This document shows, piece after piece, positions 9,310-18,364 of a stretch of DNA of 64,000 nt. Position numbers and translations under genes: made by a program. The stretch covers positions 62,001 to 126,000 of the forward strand of contig QHMG01000005.1 in assembly GCA_003258725.1 (NCBI GenBank). Direction: 5' to 3'. Position 1 is the first letter of the stretch; each line of letters starts with the position of its first letter. Source of the DNA: Candidatus Melainabacteria bacterium. Lineage in GTDB: Bacteria > Cyanobacteriota > Vampirovibrionia > Gastranaerophilales > Gastranaerophilaceae. The notes under the pieces are model-generated. The model was not told the origin of the DNA, did not search any database, and saw nothing but the letters and a program-made list of their open reading frames with translations.

Positions 9310-9966
9310 ATGGCAAAGCAAAAAGTAAATTACGCAAGAAGAACTGCGAAATATTTCAATTTTATGAGAAAAGTTTTCCAAAGAATTGTTACTAATGTTT
9401 GGTACTGCCCTCGTTTTAAGCTAATTTACAAATTGAAAATTGAAGGCAAAGAGAACATTCCTCATAACAGCGACTTTATTGCTTGTGGCAACCATTTGTC
9501 TAATTTAGACCCATATATAATAACTTACATTATGCCAAAACCCGTAGCATTTATGGCGAAAAAAGAGCTTTTTGAAAAAGCCTTTACTCGTTGGATGTTA
9601 GATTGGCAAGGTGCTTTTGCGGTAAACAGAGAAAAATTAGAAGTCTCTACAATTAAGACAGCGCTTGAAGTTAAGAATACAGATTGGATTTTAGGCTTGT
9701 TTCCACAAGGTACAAGAGCAAAGAGTGGAACTATTGAAAACATTCACAAAGGTTTTGCAGGTCTTGCTCGTTCAACAAAATGCGGAATTTTACCAATCGG
9801 TATTGTTGGGTCAGAAAAAACAACTTGGCTACCATTTAAGGGCAATATCACAGTTAAAATTGGTGAATTAATCCCTTATGATGAAGATTTAGACGCAGTA
9901 ATGGAAAAATGGGCTAGAGCTATTCAAGAGCTTACAGGCTTTACATACATTCCAAATCCAGCATAA
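9310..9966 (+). CDS. 1-acylglycerol-3-phosphate acyltransferase (PlsC family), copy 1
   Basis: Likely acylates lysophosphatidate (or another lyso-acceptor) at the inner face of the membrane in phospholipid synthesis. 218 aa. The catalytic NHxxxxD box is NHLSNLD. The acceptor-binding box reads FPQGTR, with Gln in place of the usual Glu of FPEGTR. Strong AAAGGAGG RBS. Followed 25 nt later by a paralogue with a normal Glu, so the pair probably arose by tandem duplication and may differ in substrate. Confidence 0.85.
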   Translation: MAKQKVNYARRTAKYFNFMRKVFQRIVTNVWYCPRFKLIYKLKIEGKENIPHNSDFIACGNHLSNLDPYIITYIMPKPVAFMAKKELFEKAFTRWMLDWQGAFAVNREKLEVSTIKTALEVKNTDWILGLFPQGTRAKSGTIENIHKGFAGLARSTKCGILPIGIVGSEKTTWLPFKGNITVKIGELIPYDEDLDAVMEKWARAIQELTGFTYIPNPA

Positions 9967-9991
9967 AATAGAATGAGGAATTAAGAATAAA

Positions 9992-10663
9992 ATGACACAT
10001 GTCGAAAAAAACTATGCAAAACGCACAGCGAAAGATTACCACATATTTAGAACTATATTTTTTATGTCCTTCTTGTGGTCAGTCGTTTTACCTGTAACAA
10101 CATTAATGTACAACCTAAAAGTTAAAGGCAAAGAAAATTTACCTAAAAAAGGAAATTACATGCTTGCAAGTAACCATGTTTCAGAAATGGATCCACCATT
10201 TTTGGCTTGCGCTTGCAATATGCCAATAGCATTTATGGCTAAAAAAGAACTTTTTGATAAAACAGAACCAAGAAATTGGCTTGTTAAGAAATTAGGCGCT
10301 TTTTCTGTTGATAGAGAGCATCCTGGAATTTCTACTTTTAAATCAGCAAAAGAAATCTTTAAAACAAGTTGGAAATTGGGTATCTTCCCAGAAGGCGGAA
10401 CTCGTAAAAATAAAAAGATTGAAAATGTGCACAATGGTTTTGTTGCTTTGGCGAAGGCCGCAAAAGCTGATATTGTACCTGTTTCAATTTCGGGTTTTGA
10501 CGGATATTCAAAACGACTTTTTGAAAAACATGTAACTGTAACTATTGGAAAACCAATTTCTTACCAATTGGAAACTGATGAAATTGTGAGACTTTGGTGT
10601 CAAGAAATTTCGAAAAATACAGGTTTTGAAAATTGCATGTTGCAAGAAAAAAGTTCATGTTAG
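9992..10663 (+). CDS. 1-acylglycerol-3-phosphate acyltransferase (PlsC family), copy 2
   Basis: 223 aa paralogue of the upstream gene: both start with a YAKRTAK/YARRTAK segment and share KGKEN(L/I)P and FMAKKELF. The catalytic box is NHVSEMD. The second box is FPEGGTR, carrying one extra Gly relative to FPEGTR. Same operon as copy 1. Substrate not inferable. Confidence 0.85.
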   Translation: MTHVEKNYAKRTAKDYHIFRTIFFMSFLWSVVLPVTTLMYNLKVKGKENLPKKGNYMLASNHVSEMDPPFLACACNMPIAFMAKKELFDKTEPRNWLVKKLGAFSVDREHPGISTFKSAKEIFKTSWKLGIFPEGGTRKNKKIENVHNGFVALAKAAKADIVPVSISGFDGYSKRLFEKHVTVTIGKPISYQLETDEIVRLWCQEISKNTGFENCMLQEKSSC

Positions 10664-10664
10664 A

Positions 10665-10680
10665 ATACATGTATTATAAT
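10665..10680 (+). promoter_or_regulatory. palindrome overlapping the ssb -10 region
   Basis: Perfect palindrome ATACATGTAT (10665-10674) abuts TATAAT (10675-10680), 24 nt before the ssb start. The same 10-mer recurs at 44518-44527. Position suggests an operator for ssb; whether it is an SOS box is unknown. Confidence 0.35.
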
Positions 10681-10703
10681 TATACAAGATAAGGAAAATA
10701 AAA

Positions 10704-11033
10704 ATGAATTCAGTCGTAGTAATTGGTAGAGTAGGACAAGACCCAGAGCTAAAGTTTTTTGAATCAGGAAAATCAAGAGCTTCTTTTTCAGTGGCAGCAA
10801 ATCGCTGGGATCCAAAAACTCAATCAGAAGTTACAGACTGGTTCAATGTAGATGTTTGGGATAGAACCGCTCAATTCGTTGGTGATTACGTAAAAAAAGG
10901 TACGCTTGTGGCTATTGAAGGTCGTATCGCATCTAGCAAATGGAAAGACCAAACAGGCGAAGAAAGAGAAAGATTTTTAATTGTTGCAAACAACGTAAGA
11001 CTTCCAGGTTCTAGAAAAGACGACGGACAATAA
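10704..11033 (+). CDS. ssb: single-stranded DNA-binding protein, short form
   Basis: OB-fold protein that coats single-stranded DNA in replication and repair. 109 aa: MNSVVVIGRVGQDPELK start, then WFNVDVWDRTA and KKGTLVAIEGR, all typical of SSB. It ends at RKDDGQ right after the OB fold. The linker and acidic DDDIPF-type protein-interaction tail of most bacterial SSBs are absent, a form like the short SSBs I associate with cyanobacteria. RBS AAGGA. Stop overlaps the next gene (TAATG). Confidence 0.92.
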   Translation: MNSVVVIGRVGQDPELKFFESGKSRASFSVAANRWDPKTQSEVTDWFNVDVWDRTAQFVGDYVKKGTLVAIEGRIASSKWKDQTGEERERFLIVANNVRLPGSRKDDGQ

Positions 11034-12358
11034 TGATTATTTCTGATATGGTCGGAATCGTTGCTGACGATTTGACAGAGGCTAACGAAGCTGCTTTACA
11101 ATTTCACTTAAGAGGTGCAAACTCTCAAATTCTTTTAGATTTTGAACAAGGCTCTACTAGAAATGTTAAAAACACTCAAGTTTGGGCTGTTTCAACAGCG
11201 ACAAGAAATCAAGACCCCGTTTTTGCGCACGATGAGGTTGTAAAAGCTACAAAATATTTTTTAGATAATTTAAGTCTAGACTATTTCTTTAAAAAGATTT
11301 CATCAACTTTAAATGGTAATATTGGCGTTGAAACTTTTGCTATGCTTGAAACTTTAGAGTGGGACGCTGCAATTATTATTCCTGCATATCCTTCTGAAAA
11401 CAAGATTACAGTTGGTGGATATCAGCTAATTAAGGGGCAACCTATTGAAAGAACTGAGTATGCACGTGATGTAATGAATCAACTGCATGAATCTCATGTT
11501 CCAACTTTAATAAAAAGACAGTTAGGAGAAGAAAAGGCTGAACTTGTTGGTACGCTAGAACTCCAAACAATTATGAAAGGTGCAGGTCCAGTTCTTCAAA
11601 AAATTCATGAACTTGTTAGAATGGGCAAAAAACTTATTGTAGCTGATGCTGTTTCTATCACAGATATTGAACAAGTCATTTTGGCATGCAAAAAATCTAA
11701 TTTAAGATTTTTACCTGTTGGAACTTCAGCAACAGCACAAGTTTTAGGGAATGTTTGGTTGCCACCTTTAGAAAATCAATTAACAGTTAAGTCAATTCCG
11801 CAAATGCCAAAATTGATTTTGTCAGGTACTGGTACGCAAACAACAATTACTCAACTTGAAGTGCTTGATAAATCAGAAGATTACGACAATACATACTTTA
11901 TAGAACTTGATATGAACACTGTTTTGGGTGGCGTTCGAGATGATTTTGTAGAAAGAGTCGTAAATAATTTGGGCGAAAATAATATTGTTGCGGTCACAGC
12001 ATCAAATTTAATTAAGAATTTTGATGGTTTTTCAGACGATTCTTTAAATGCCGATATGACAAAGTCTAAGTTGTTAGAACATGTCTCTGCATTTTTGGGT
12101 GAATTGACAAACGCTGTAACAAGCAGAAAAGAAGTTATTTTAATTACACTTGGTGGCGAAACTTCGTTCAAATGTTGCCAAGCGATAAATTCAAATCAAT
12201 TACAGATAATAGATGAGATTGCACCACTTGTTGCTTTAACATTAGATCACAAGGCGCAATGGATTGTTTCAAAATCTGGGCATATAGGTAATTCTAACTC
12301 TTTAATAGAGATATTGAATTATTTTGAACAACATAAACCCGATGATGAAGAGAAATAA
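11033..12358 (+). CDS. DUF1537 four-carbon acid sugar kinase-like protein
   Basis: 441 aa. Resembles the DUF1537/OtnK family, whose members phosphorylate four-carbon sugar acids: GIVADDLTEANEAA at the N-terminus, KISSTLNGNIG, PAYPSENKITVGGYQ, VADAVSITDI, and LGGETSF near the C-terminus. Canonical members read KIDSTLRGN and GGDT, so two charged positions are replaced (D to S, R to N) and the substrate or activity may differ. Translationally coupled to ssb. No aldolase or epimerase partner is nearby, unlike catabolic operons of this family. Confidence 0.75.
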   Translation: MIISDMVGIVADDLTEANEAALQFHLRGANSQILLDFEQGSTRNVKNTQVWAVSTATRNQDPVFAHDEVVKATKYFLDNLSLDYFFKKISSTLNGNIGVETFAMLETLEWDAAIIIPAYPSENKITVGGYQLIKGQPIERTEYARDVMNQLHESHVPTLIKRQLGEEKAELVGTLELQTIMKGAGPVLQKIHELVRMGKKLIVADAVSITDIEQVILACKKSNLRFLPVGTSATAQVLGNVWLPPLENQLTVKSIPQMPKLILSGTGTQTTITQLEVLDKSEDYDNTYFIELDMNTVLGGVRDDFVERVVNNLGENNIVAVTASNLIKNFDGFSDDSLNADMTKSKLLEHVSAFLGELTNAVTSRKEVILITLGGETSFKCCQAINSNQLQIIDEIAPLVALTLDHKAQWIVSKSGHIGNSNSLIEILNYFEQHKPDDEEK

Positions 12359-12403
12359 ACAAAGTCAAGTTTGTAAACTTTTGTAAAATTATTAATTGTA
12401 TTA

Positions 12404-12432
12404 TTTACAATTAATAATTTTTGTGCTATATT
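12404..12432 (+). promoter_or_regulatory. promoter, near-leaderless
   Basis: TTTACA, a 17-nt spacer and TATATT. The -10 ends 9 nt before the ATG at 12442 and no Shine-Dalgarno fits in between. Confidence 0.6.
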
Positions 12433-12441
12433 ATAAGTGTT

Positions 12442-12975
12442 ATGAACATTACTCCAATTAATAAAAATTACACAGCCCCAAAAAGCATGCGCACTTTGAA
12501 CTTCGGTTCTAAGGTGAGCGCTCAAGTTGGTGAAGCAAACAAAAATTTTTGCTCAAAAACAATTGTAAAAAACACACTAAAAGAATTTAGCAATTCTAGA
12601 GGTCAATATTTGGCAGATATAGATTTATCAGATATCTACATTCCAAATACTCCTAAAGCAAAAACAGTTGTTCAAACCCCACCAATTGTTTTTGGTAGTG
12701 CGGTTAAATGTTTAGCTGACCAACCATTAGCAGATACTTTTGAATTAAGTACAAAAAAACAAGACAAGAATTTGCAAATCCCATTTAAGGGTGCTTATCC
12801 TCAATACTTGATTGATCAAGATGGTGTTGTTGAAGATTACGAATGTACTTCAAACGGAATTCAGGATATAGCCTATTCTTCCTACTGTAAGCCCGCGAGC
12901 TATTCTTTTAAAGGGAAAGAGGAAAATATTTTACAAAAGATATGCAAAACCTTAAAAGAATATTTACCATTATAA
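12442..12975 (+). CDS. lineage-type hypothetical protein with F-G/K-G/S motifs
   Basis: About 177 aa, unrecognised. Begins MNITPINKNYTAPKS, has no signal peptide or membrane helix, and repeats a short aromatic-Gly element: NFGSK, VFGSA, PFKGA, SFKGK. Tyr/Cys-rich C-terminal half. Start set at the ATG at 12442; the frame opens from a TTG at 12421 inside the -10 box. Own promoter and terminator, so it is a single-gene unit. Confidence 0.7.
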   Translation: MNITPINKNYTAPKSMRTLNFGSKVSAQVGEANKNFCSKTIVKNTLKEFSNSRGQYLADIDLSDIYIPNTPKAKTVVQTPPIVFGSAVKCLADQPLADTFELSTKKQDKNLQIPFKGAYPQYLIDQDGVVEDYECTSNGIQDIAYSSYCKPASYSFKGKEENILQKICKTLKEYLPL

Positions 12976-13003
12976 TTTCTTAAAAAAGAATAAGCAACCG
13001 AGT

Positions 13004-13041
13004 TTCAGACCATTTCAATTTATTTAGGGTCTGATTTTTTG
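13004..13041 (+). terminator. Rho-independent terminator
   Basis: TCAGACC paired with GGTCTGA across a loop of about 17 nt, followed by TTTTTT. Ends the gene at 12442-12975. Confidence 0.75.
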
Positions 13042-13084
13042 TATCAATATGTATTAATTCTTGCTATTTTTGAATACAAAACAC

Positions 13085-13113
13085 TTGCATTTTTAGCGAT
13101 TGTCTATTAAAAT
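13085..13113 (+). promoter_or_regulatory. promoter placing the start at the PilZ ATG
   Basis: TTGCAT, 17 nt, TAAAAT (13108-13113), then only 6 nt (AGCTGT) before ATG. This predicts a leaderless transcript. Confidence 0.55.
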
Positions 13114-13119
13114 AGCTGT

Positions 13120-13737
13120 ATGAGTGATTTAAGTTTAAACCAAAAAGCAAAAATATTCTTCGATGGTGAAAATGGCATCGAAATGGAACTGGACTGTTAT
13201 ATCAATAATATTGAAGATGACAGATTGGGATTAGATTATCCGCAAGACGCTGAGACTTTGAAAAAGTACTTGGAAGAAGGTACTCCGATTGACGTAAAAA
13301 TCTTTACTCCATCGGGTCTTATGGTCTTTGAATCTGTTGTTATCAATTCTCCAGATGAAGGTTTCGTTATTGAATATGTAGAAGACGCTGTTGTTATTCA
13401 ACGTCGTGATTATTCTCGTTCACCGTTGAAAACTAAGTTAGAATTGAAACTAAGAACTGAAACTTTTGTTGCTAGTACAATTGATATTTCTGGTGGTGGT
13501 ATAAAATTCTTCTCTAAAGAAGATTTGAACCCAGAAGAAGTCGTTACTGGTAAGTTATATCTTAAAAATTTCGATGTACCTGCCAGATTTGAAGCTGTTA
13601 TCCTTGATAACCCTTCTCTTCAACCTGACGAATACACTCTTGCTTTCACAAATATTGATGAAAAAGAAAGAGATAAAATTATCAAAACTTGCTTTGCTAT
13701 TGATATGCAATCAAGACGCAATAGGAATGAAGAATAA
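13120..13737 (+). CDS. PilZ-domain c-di-GMP-binding protein with YcgR-like N-domain
   Basis: Probable cytoplasmic c-di-GMP receptor. 205 aa. The N-terminal ~90 residues form a beta-rich domain with YINNIEDDRLGLDYP, like the YcgR/PilZN domain. The C-terminal PilZ domain carries the RxxxR ligand motif (R96-D-Y-S-R100) and the D/NxSxxG motif (DISGGG, about 122-127), so nucleotide binding looks intact. No Shine-Dalgarno. A TPR gene follows 15 nt later. With the GGDEF protein at 18.6-20.5 kb it indicates c-di-GMP signalling. Confidence 0.9.
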   Translation: MSDLSLNQKAKIFFDGENGIEMELDCYINNIEDDRLGLDYPQDAETLKKYLEEGTPIDVKIFTPSGLMVFESVVINSPDEGFVIEYVEDAVVIQRRDYSRSPLKTKLELKLRTETFVASTIDISGGGIKFFSKEDLNPEEVVTGKLYLKNFDVPARFEAVILDNPSLQPDEYTLAFTNIDEKERDKIIKTCFAIDMQSRRNRNEE

Positions 13738-13752
13738 TTTTATTAAATTATC

Positions 13753-15348
13753 ATGAATAAACTTCGAGAAATTGAGAAAAAAATAAATAAAGAAGTTAAA
13801 AATGGTCATGTGCAAAACGCTATTGAAGTTTGCCAAGTTGAGTTGCAAAACGACCCAACAAACGCAGATTTACACGTTAGACTAGGCGATTTGTATTTGG
13901 CTTGGCATTTGGATATTCATAATTCTTATCAATATATTGATGAGGCTATTACAGAATATCAAAGAGCGTTGGAAACTTACATTGATTCTGCTGAAATTTA
14001 TTTTAAAATAGGTCAAGCTCAATATTTTAAAGGTGATTTAGAAAAAGCCATTAACTATTTGAATATGGCGACTACTAAAAATAAAAATCTTGCTAAGGCA
14101 TATTATTTGTTGGCAGAAACATACACTAAAAAGGCGCACTTCTTAGAAGCGATGTTTAATGCAAAACATGCAATTAAGTTAGCTCCTTTAACAAGTTCTT
14201 CAGCGCATTACTTGCTATACAACCTTTACAAGGTTTCATCTTTTAGAAATCCGCTTTCTTGGTGGCGTAGCAAATGGCAATTATTATTGGCTATTTTAAC
14301 ATTACCATTTGATAAAATGGCTATCAAGAATGTTCTTCGCTCTTTATCATACTTGCAGTTCTTGCCAGTATTAGTTAAAGGGTATTATCAAGTGCAAAAA
14401 AGCGGTTTAGCTGGCGCAATTGATTTGTATATTGATGCAATTGAAAAAGCTCCAGGTTTTGTGCCTTTGTATTGTTTACTAGGTGACATTTACCGCTCAA
14501 TTGGTCAATACGATGATGCGATTACAGAATATAAAATGGCAATTTGGCTAGATAGTTTGAATATTCCTGCTTACCGTCATTTGTGCCAAGCGTATGAAGA
14601 ACAGGGTGATTACGATAATGCAATTGATATTTATCAAAAATTGATTAGTATTTTGCCTACAATGCCGGAATTTCATTCAAATTTGGCTAACTTGTACTAC
14701 ATCAAGGGTGACATTAAAGAGGCTATTTCGCACTATCAATCAGCAATTACGCTTAACCCTAACAAAAAATGGACAAGTATTATTACTCAAACTCTTGGTT
14801 TTGTTTATCAAGAAAATAAAGGTGATTTGGACGCTGCAATTAGTGCTTACCAAAGTGCGTATTTGTTAACTCCAGAAGATATGGACATTTATGTAAACTT
14901 AGGCTCTGCGTTTTACGACAAAGAAGATTTTGAAAACGCTTTGACTGTTTATAGAAGCGCCCTAGACCTTGACCCTAACAATGCAAAAATTCATTGTAAC
15001 TTAGGTTTCTTGTATTGGGGTAAAGGTGATATTGACGAAGCAATTAAAGAATATGAACTTGCTATTGAAAACGACCCAATGTATGACATTGCATACAACA
15101 ATTTGGGTGTAATTTATCTTGATGACTTAGGTAGAGTTCAAAAATCAATCGAATTATTTAAAAAATCAATTGAATGTAATCCAAATTATGCACTTGCGCA
15201 CTTTAACTTAGCTAGAGCAATTACCGTTGTTGGCGACAAGATTGAAGCTGCAAAATTGTATCAAGTTGCTCAAGATATTAATAAGGTTACAAACGAAATT
15301 GACCCTCAAGATATTACAAACAAAATTAACAGTTTGTTCCAATCATAA
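13753..15348 (+). CDS. tetratricopeptide-repeat protein
   Basis: 531 aa made largely of TPR units (AIEVCQVELQNDPTNADLHVRLGDLY..., at least ten repeats to the C-terminus). A less regular stretch at about 160-220 is hydrophobic and basic (FRNPLSWWRSKWQLLLAILTLP), perhaps a membrane-associated insert. No signal peptide. Follows PilZ by 15 nt with no clear RBS, so the two are probably co-translated. Scaffold role likely; partner unknown. Confidence 0.85.
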   Translation: MNKLREIEKKINKEVKNGHVQNAIEVCQVELQNDPTNADLHVRLGDLYLAWHLDIHNSYQYIDEAITEYQRALETYIDSAEIYFKIGQAQYFKGDLEKAINYLNMATTKNKNLAKAYYLLAETYTKKAHFLEAMFNAKHAIKLAPLTSSSAHYLLYNLYKVSSFRNPLSWWRSKWQLLLAILTLPFDKMAIKNVLRSLSYLQFLPVLVKGYYQVQKSGLAGAIDLYIDAIEKAPGFVPLYCLLGDIYRSIGQYDDAITEYKMAIWLDSLNIPAYRHLCQAYEEQGDYDNAIDIYQKLISILPTMPEFHSNLANLYYIKGDIKEAISHYQSAITLNPNKKWTSIITQTLGFVYQENKGDLDAAISAYQSAYLLTPEDMDIYVNLGSAFYDKEDFENALTVYRSALDLDPNNAKIHCNLGFLYWGKGDIDEAIKEYELAIENDPMYDIAYNNLGVIYLDDLGRVQKSIELFKKSIECNPNYALAHFNLARAITVVGDKIEAAKLYQVAQDINKVTNEIDPQDITNKINSLFQS

Positions 15349-15530
15349 TTAGGGGTATAGAGGTTTAGAAGTTTAGAGATTGGGCTTTGAGTTGAGTCTT
15401 TTTGTGAAGGGTTGTCTTTCAGGGCAACTATACATATATGCGTTCTGTCCACATGTCTAATTCTGTTCTTTTTTAGTTGCGGTGTGGTTTTGTCTATGCT
15501 ACAATTAGCGTAACTAATAGGGAGAATATA
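15349..15530 (+). promoter_or_regulatory. secA upstream region
   Basis: 182 bp. Holds a GTTGTC/GGCAAC hairpin near 15412-15428, a possible -10 TACAAT about 15500, and GGGAG 7 nt before the secA ATG. I see no gene here. Confidence 0.35.
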
Positions 15531-18323
15531 ATGATTCAATTTTTATTAAAACTTATGGGCGATCCAAACGAAAGAAAAGTTAAAGCGATTATGCCTATAA
15601 TTGAACACATAAACGCTCTTGAGCCTGAATTTGAAAAACTTTCAGATGATGAATTAAGAGCAAAGACTCAAGAATTTAAAGAAATTCTTAAAAACAGAAG
15701 AACTTCTGATAATCCAAAAGCTGATAAAATTTTAGAAAAAGAAGCGTTGGACAAAATTTTACCGGAAGCCTTTGCGACAGTTCGTGAAGCAGGAAAGCGT
15801 GTTTTAAATATGCGTCACTTCGACGTTCAGCTAATCGGGGGGTACTTCTTACATAACGGTCATATCGCTGAAATGAGAACAGGTGAAGGTAAAACTCTTG
15901 TTGCAACTTTACCCGCATACTTAAATGCCTTGACTGGCAAGGGTGTTAACGTAATTACGGTAAACGATTACTTGGCAAAACGTGACAGCGAATGGATGGG
16001 TAAAATTTACAAATTCTTAGGTTTAACCGTTGGTGTAATCCTTTCTGGCGGAAGATCTGCTGATGATTTTGAGCTTAAACGCCAAGCATACGCTTGCGAT
16101 ATCACTTATGGCACAAATAACGAATTTGGTTTTGATTATTTGCGTGATAATATGGCTGGAAGCTTGGACATGCTTGTTCAAAGACCTTACAATTACGCAA
16201 TTATTGACGAAGTTGACTCAATTTTAATTGATGAAGCTAGAACTCCATTGATTATCAGTGGTCGTGTTGAAAAATCTGCTGACACTTACCGTTTAATGGC
16301 GAAAGTTGCCCCTCAACTTGAAAAAGTTAGAGATTATGAGGTTGATGAAAAGAATAAAAATATTATTTTGACTGAAGAAGGTATTGACAGAGCGCAAGAA
16401 ATTATTGGTTGCAAGGACTTGTTTGATTTGTCTGACAACTACGCTCATCATTTGTTACAAGCCTTAAAAGCAAAAGAATTATTCATTAGAGATACAGATT
16501 ATGTGGTTAAAAATGGAGAAGTTTGTATCGTTGATGAATTTACAGGTCGTTTGATGGAAGGTCGTCGTTGGTCAGACGGTTTGCACCAAGCAATTGAGGC
16601 AAAAGAAGGGGTTAAAATCCAAGACGAAACTCAAACTTTAGCAAGTATCACTTTCCAAAACTTGTTCAGATTGTACCCTAAATTATCAGGTATGACTGGT
16701 ACTGCAATGACTGAAGAAGCTGAATTTGGAAAGATTTACAATCTTGAAGTTACAACAATTCCAACAAACAAACCTGATATCAGAATTAACTATCCTGATG
16801 TAATTTACAAGACTGAAAAGCAAAAATATTTGTCGGTTGTTGAAGATATTATTGAGCAACACAAAAAAGGACGTCCTGTTCTTGTTGGTACAATTAGTAT
16901 TGAAAAATCAGAATTGTTATCAAAATTATTGAAGGATAGAAATATTCCGCATAATGTTTTGAACGCAAAACACCACGCAAAAGAAGCATACATTATTGCT
17001 CAAGCAGGTAGAAAAGGTGCAGTTACAATCGCTACAAATATGGCTGGTCGTGGTACAGATATTCTTTTAGGTGGTAACGCAGAATATTTAGCAAAAGAAA
17101 AATTAGAAAACGAAGGTATTACACCAGAAGATCCTAATTACGAAGCAAGAAAAGACCAATTATTGGCTGAAACTCGTGAGCAAACAGAGAAAGAACATAA
17201 AGAGGTTATTAGATTTGGCGGTTTACACGTAATCGGTACGGAAAGACACGAATCAAGACGTATCGACAACCAATTAAGAGGTCGTGCTGCTCGTCAAGGT
17301 GATCCTGGTTCAACAAGATTCTTCTTATCATTAGAAGACAATTTGATGAGAATTTTCGGCGGTGAAAAGATTATTCAACTTATGAATGCGCTTAATGTTG
17401 ATGAAGATATGGCAATCGAAAACCCTATCATTACAAGACAAATTCAATCTGCACAAAAGAAAGTTGAAACTTATCACTTCGATATAAGAAAATCAGTTCT
17501 TGAATATGACGACGTTATGAATGTTCAAAGGGAAAAATTCTACGAACAAAGACGTAAAGTTCTTTCTGGTAAAAACTTGTCAGAAGATATTATTTATATG
17601 ATTGAAAGAGAAATTGACAGACTTTTAAGTAGTTACATTTCTCCACATATGGCAGTTGAAGAATACATTGACGAAGACTTAAACACATTAATCAAAGAGC
17701 TTCACTCAATTGTTCCACAACTTTCTTACATCACAGTAAACGATATTAAAAACTTGCAATACGCTGATATGTATGACAAAATCGTAGATTTAGCTAAACA
17801 AAAATATCGTGAACACGAGCAAGAAATGGTAGATTTCTACAACGATGTAATTTCTCAATACGAAGAAAATCCAGAAAAACAAGAACCATTTGCTGACAAC
17901 AATATTGCAAGAAACGTAGAACGTGATATTATGCTACAAGTTGTTGATAACAAATGGATTGACCACTTACACAACATTGATATCTTGCGTGACGGTATTG
18001 GTTTACGTGCTTACGGTCAAAAAGATCCACTTATTGAGTACAAAAAAGAGGCTTATGACCTATTCAATAAAATGATGTACGAAATTCAAGGCGAAACCGT
18101 TAAACACTTGTTCAGAACTAAATTCGGGGTTCAAATTGTACACCAAGAGCCTGTTGAAACAAGTCTTTCAAAAGCCGCAGAAGAATTCGACAGTTCAGAA
18201 GATAAAGAAGAAATCGAAGTTAAACCAATTCGCAAAGGTGAAAAAATCGGAAGAAACGACCCATGCCCTTGCGGAAGTGGTAAAAAATACAAAAATTGTT
18301 GTATGAACAAAGTTGATGCATAG
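15531..18323 (+). CDS. secA: preprotein translocase ATPase SecA
   Basis: Motor that drives unfolded preproteins through SecYEG. 930 aa. Walker A GEGKT (about 118-122), VNDYLAKRD, YGTNNEFGFDYLRDNM and the DEVDSILIDEARTPL helicase motif. NBD2 has TNMAGRGTDI and RGRAARQGDPG. The C-terminal SEC-C zinc motif is complete: CPCGSG...CC (C912, C914, C923, C924), which binds SecB/ribosome in relatives. Start chosen at the ATG after GGGAG; an upstream ATG at 15477 would add an unrelated 18-residue stretch. Confidence 0.97.
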   Translation: MIQFLLKLMGDPNERKVKAIMPIIEHINALEPEFEKLSDDELRAKTQEFKEILKNRRTSDNPKADKILEKEALDKILPEAFATVREAGKRVLNMRHFDVQLIGGYFLHNGHIAEMRTGEGKTLVATLPAYLNALTGKGVNVITVNDYLAKRDSEWMGKIYKFLGLTVGVILSGGRSADDFELKRQAYACDITYGTNNEFGFDYLRDNMAGSLDMLVQRPYNYAIIDEVDSILIDEARTPLIISGRVEKSADTYRLMAKVAPQLEKVRDYEVDEKNKNIILTEEGIDRAQEIIGCKDLFDLSDNYAHHLLQALKAKELFIRDTDYVVKNGEVCIVDEFTGRLMEGRRWSDGLHQAIEAKEGVKIQDETQTLASITFQNLFRLYPKLSGMTGTAMTEEAEFGKIYNLEVTTIPTNKPDIRINYPDVIYKTEKQKYLSVVEDIIEQHKKGRPVLVGTISIEKSELLSKLLKDRNIPHNVLNAKHHAKEAYIIAQAGRKGAVTIATNMAGRGTDILLGGNAEYLAKEKLENEGITPEDPNYEARKDQLLAETREQTEKEHKEVIRFGGLHVIGTERHESRRIDNQLRGRAARQGDPGSTRFFLSLEDNLMRIFGGEKIIQLMNALNVDEDMAIENPIITRQIQSAQKKVETYHFDIRKSVLEYDDVMNVQREKFYEQRRKVLSGKNLSEDIIYMIEREIDRLLSSYISPHMAVEEYIDEDLNTLIKELHSIVPQLSYITVNDIKNLQYADMYDKIVDLAKQKYREHEQEMVDFYNDVISQYEENPEKQEPFADNNIARNVERDIMLQVVDNKWIDHLHNIDILRDGIGLRAYGQKDPLIEYKKEAYDLFNKMMYEIQGETVKHLFRTKFGVQIVHQEPVETSLSKAAEEFDSSEDKEEIEVKPIRKGEKIGRNDPCPCGSGKKYKNCCMNKVDA

Positions 18324-18325
18324 TT

Positions 18326-18364
18326 TTTAGGGCGGTGAAATTGAAAATTTCACCGCCCTTTTTG
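18326..18364 (+). terminator. secA terminator
   Basis: GGGCGGTGAAATT / AATTTCACCGCCC stem with a short loop and a T5 tail, starting just after the secA stop. Confidence 0.93.

Noticed and set aside
11881..12171. Antisense frames over the DUF1537 gene and similar frames over pnp, polA and PBP1A
   Set aside because: All lie opposite well-supported genes, lack RBSs and give low-complexity translations.
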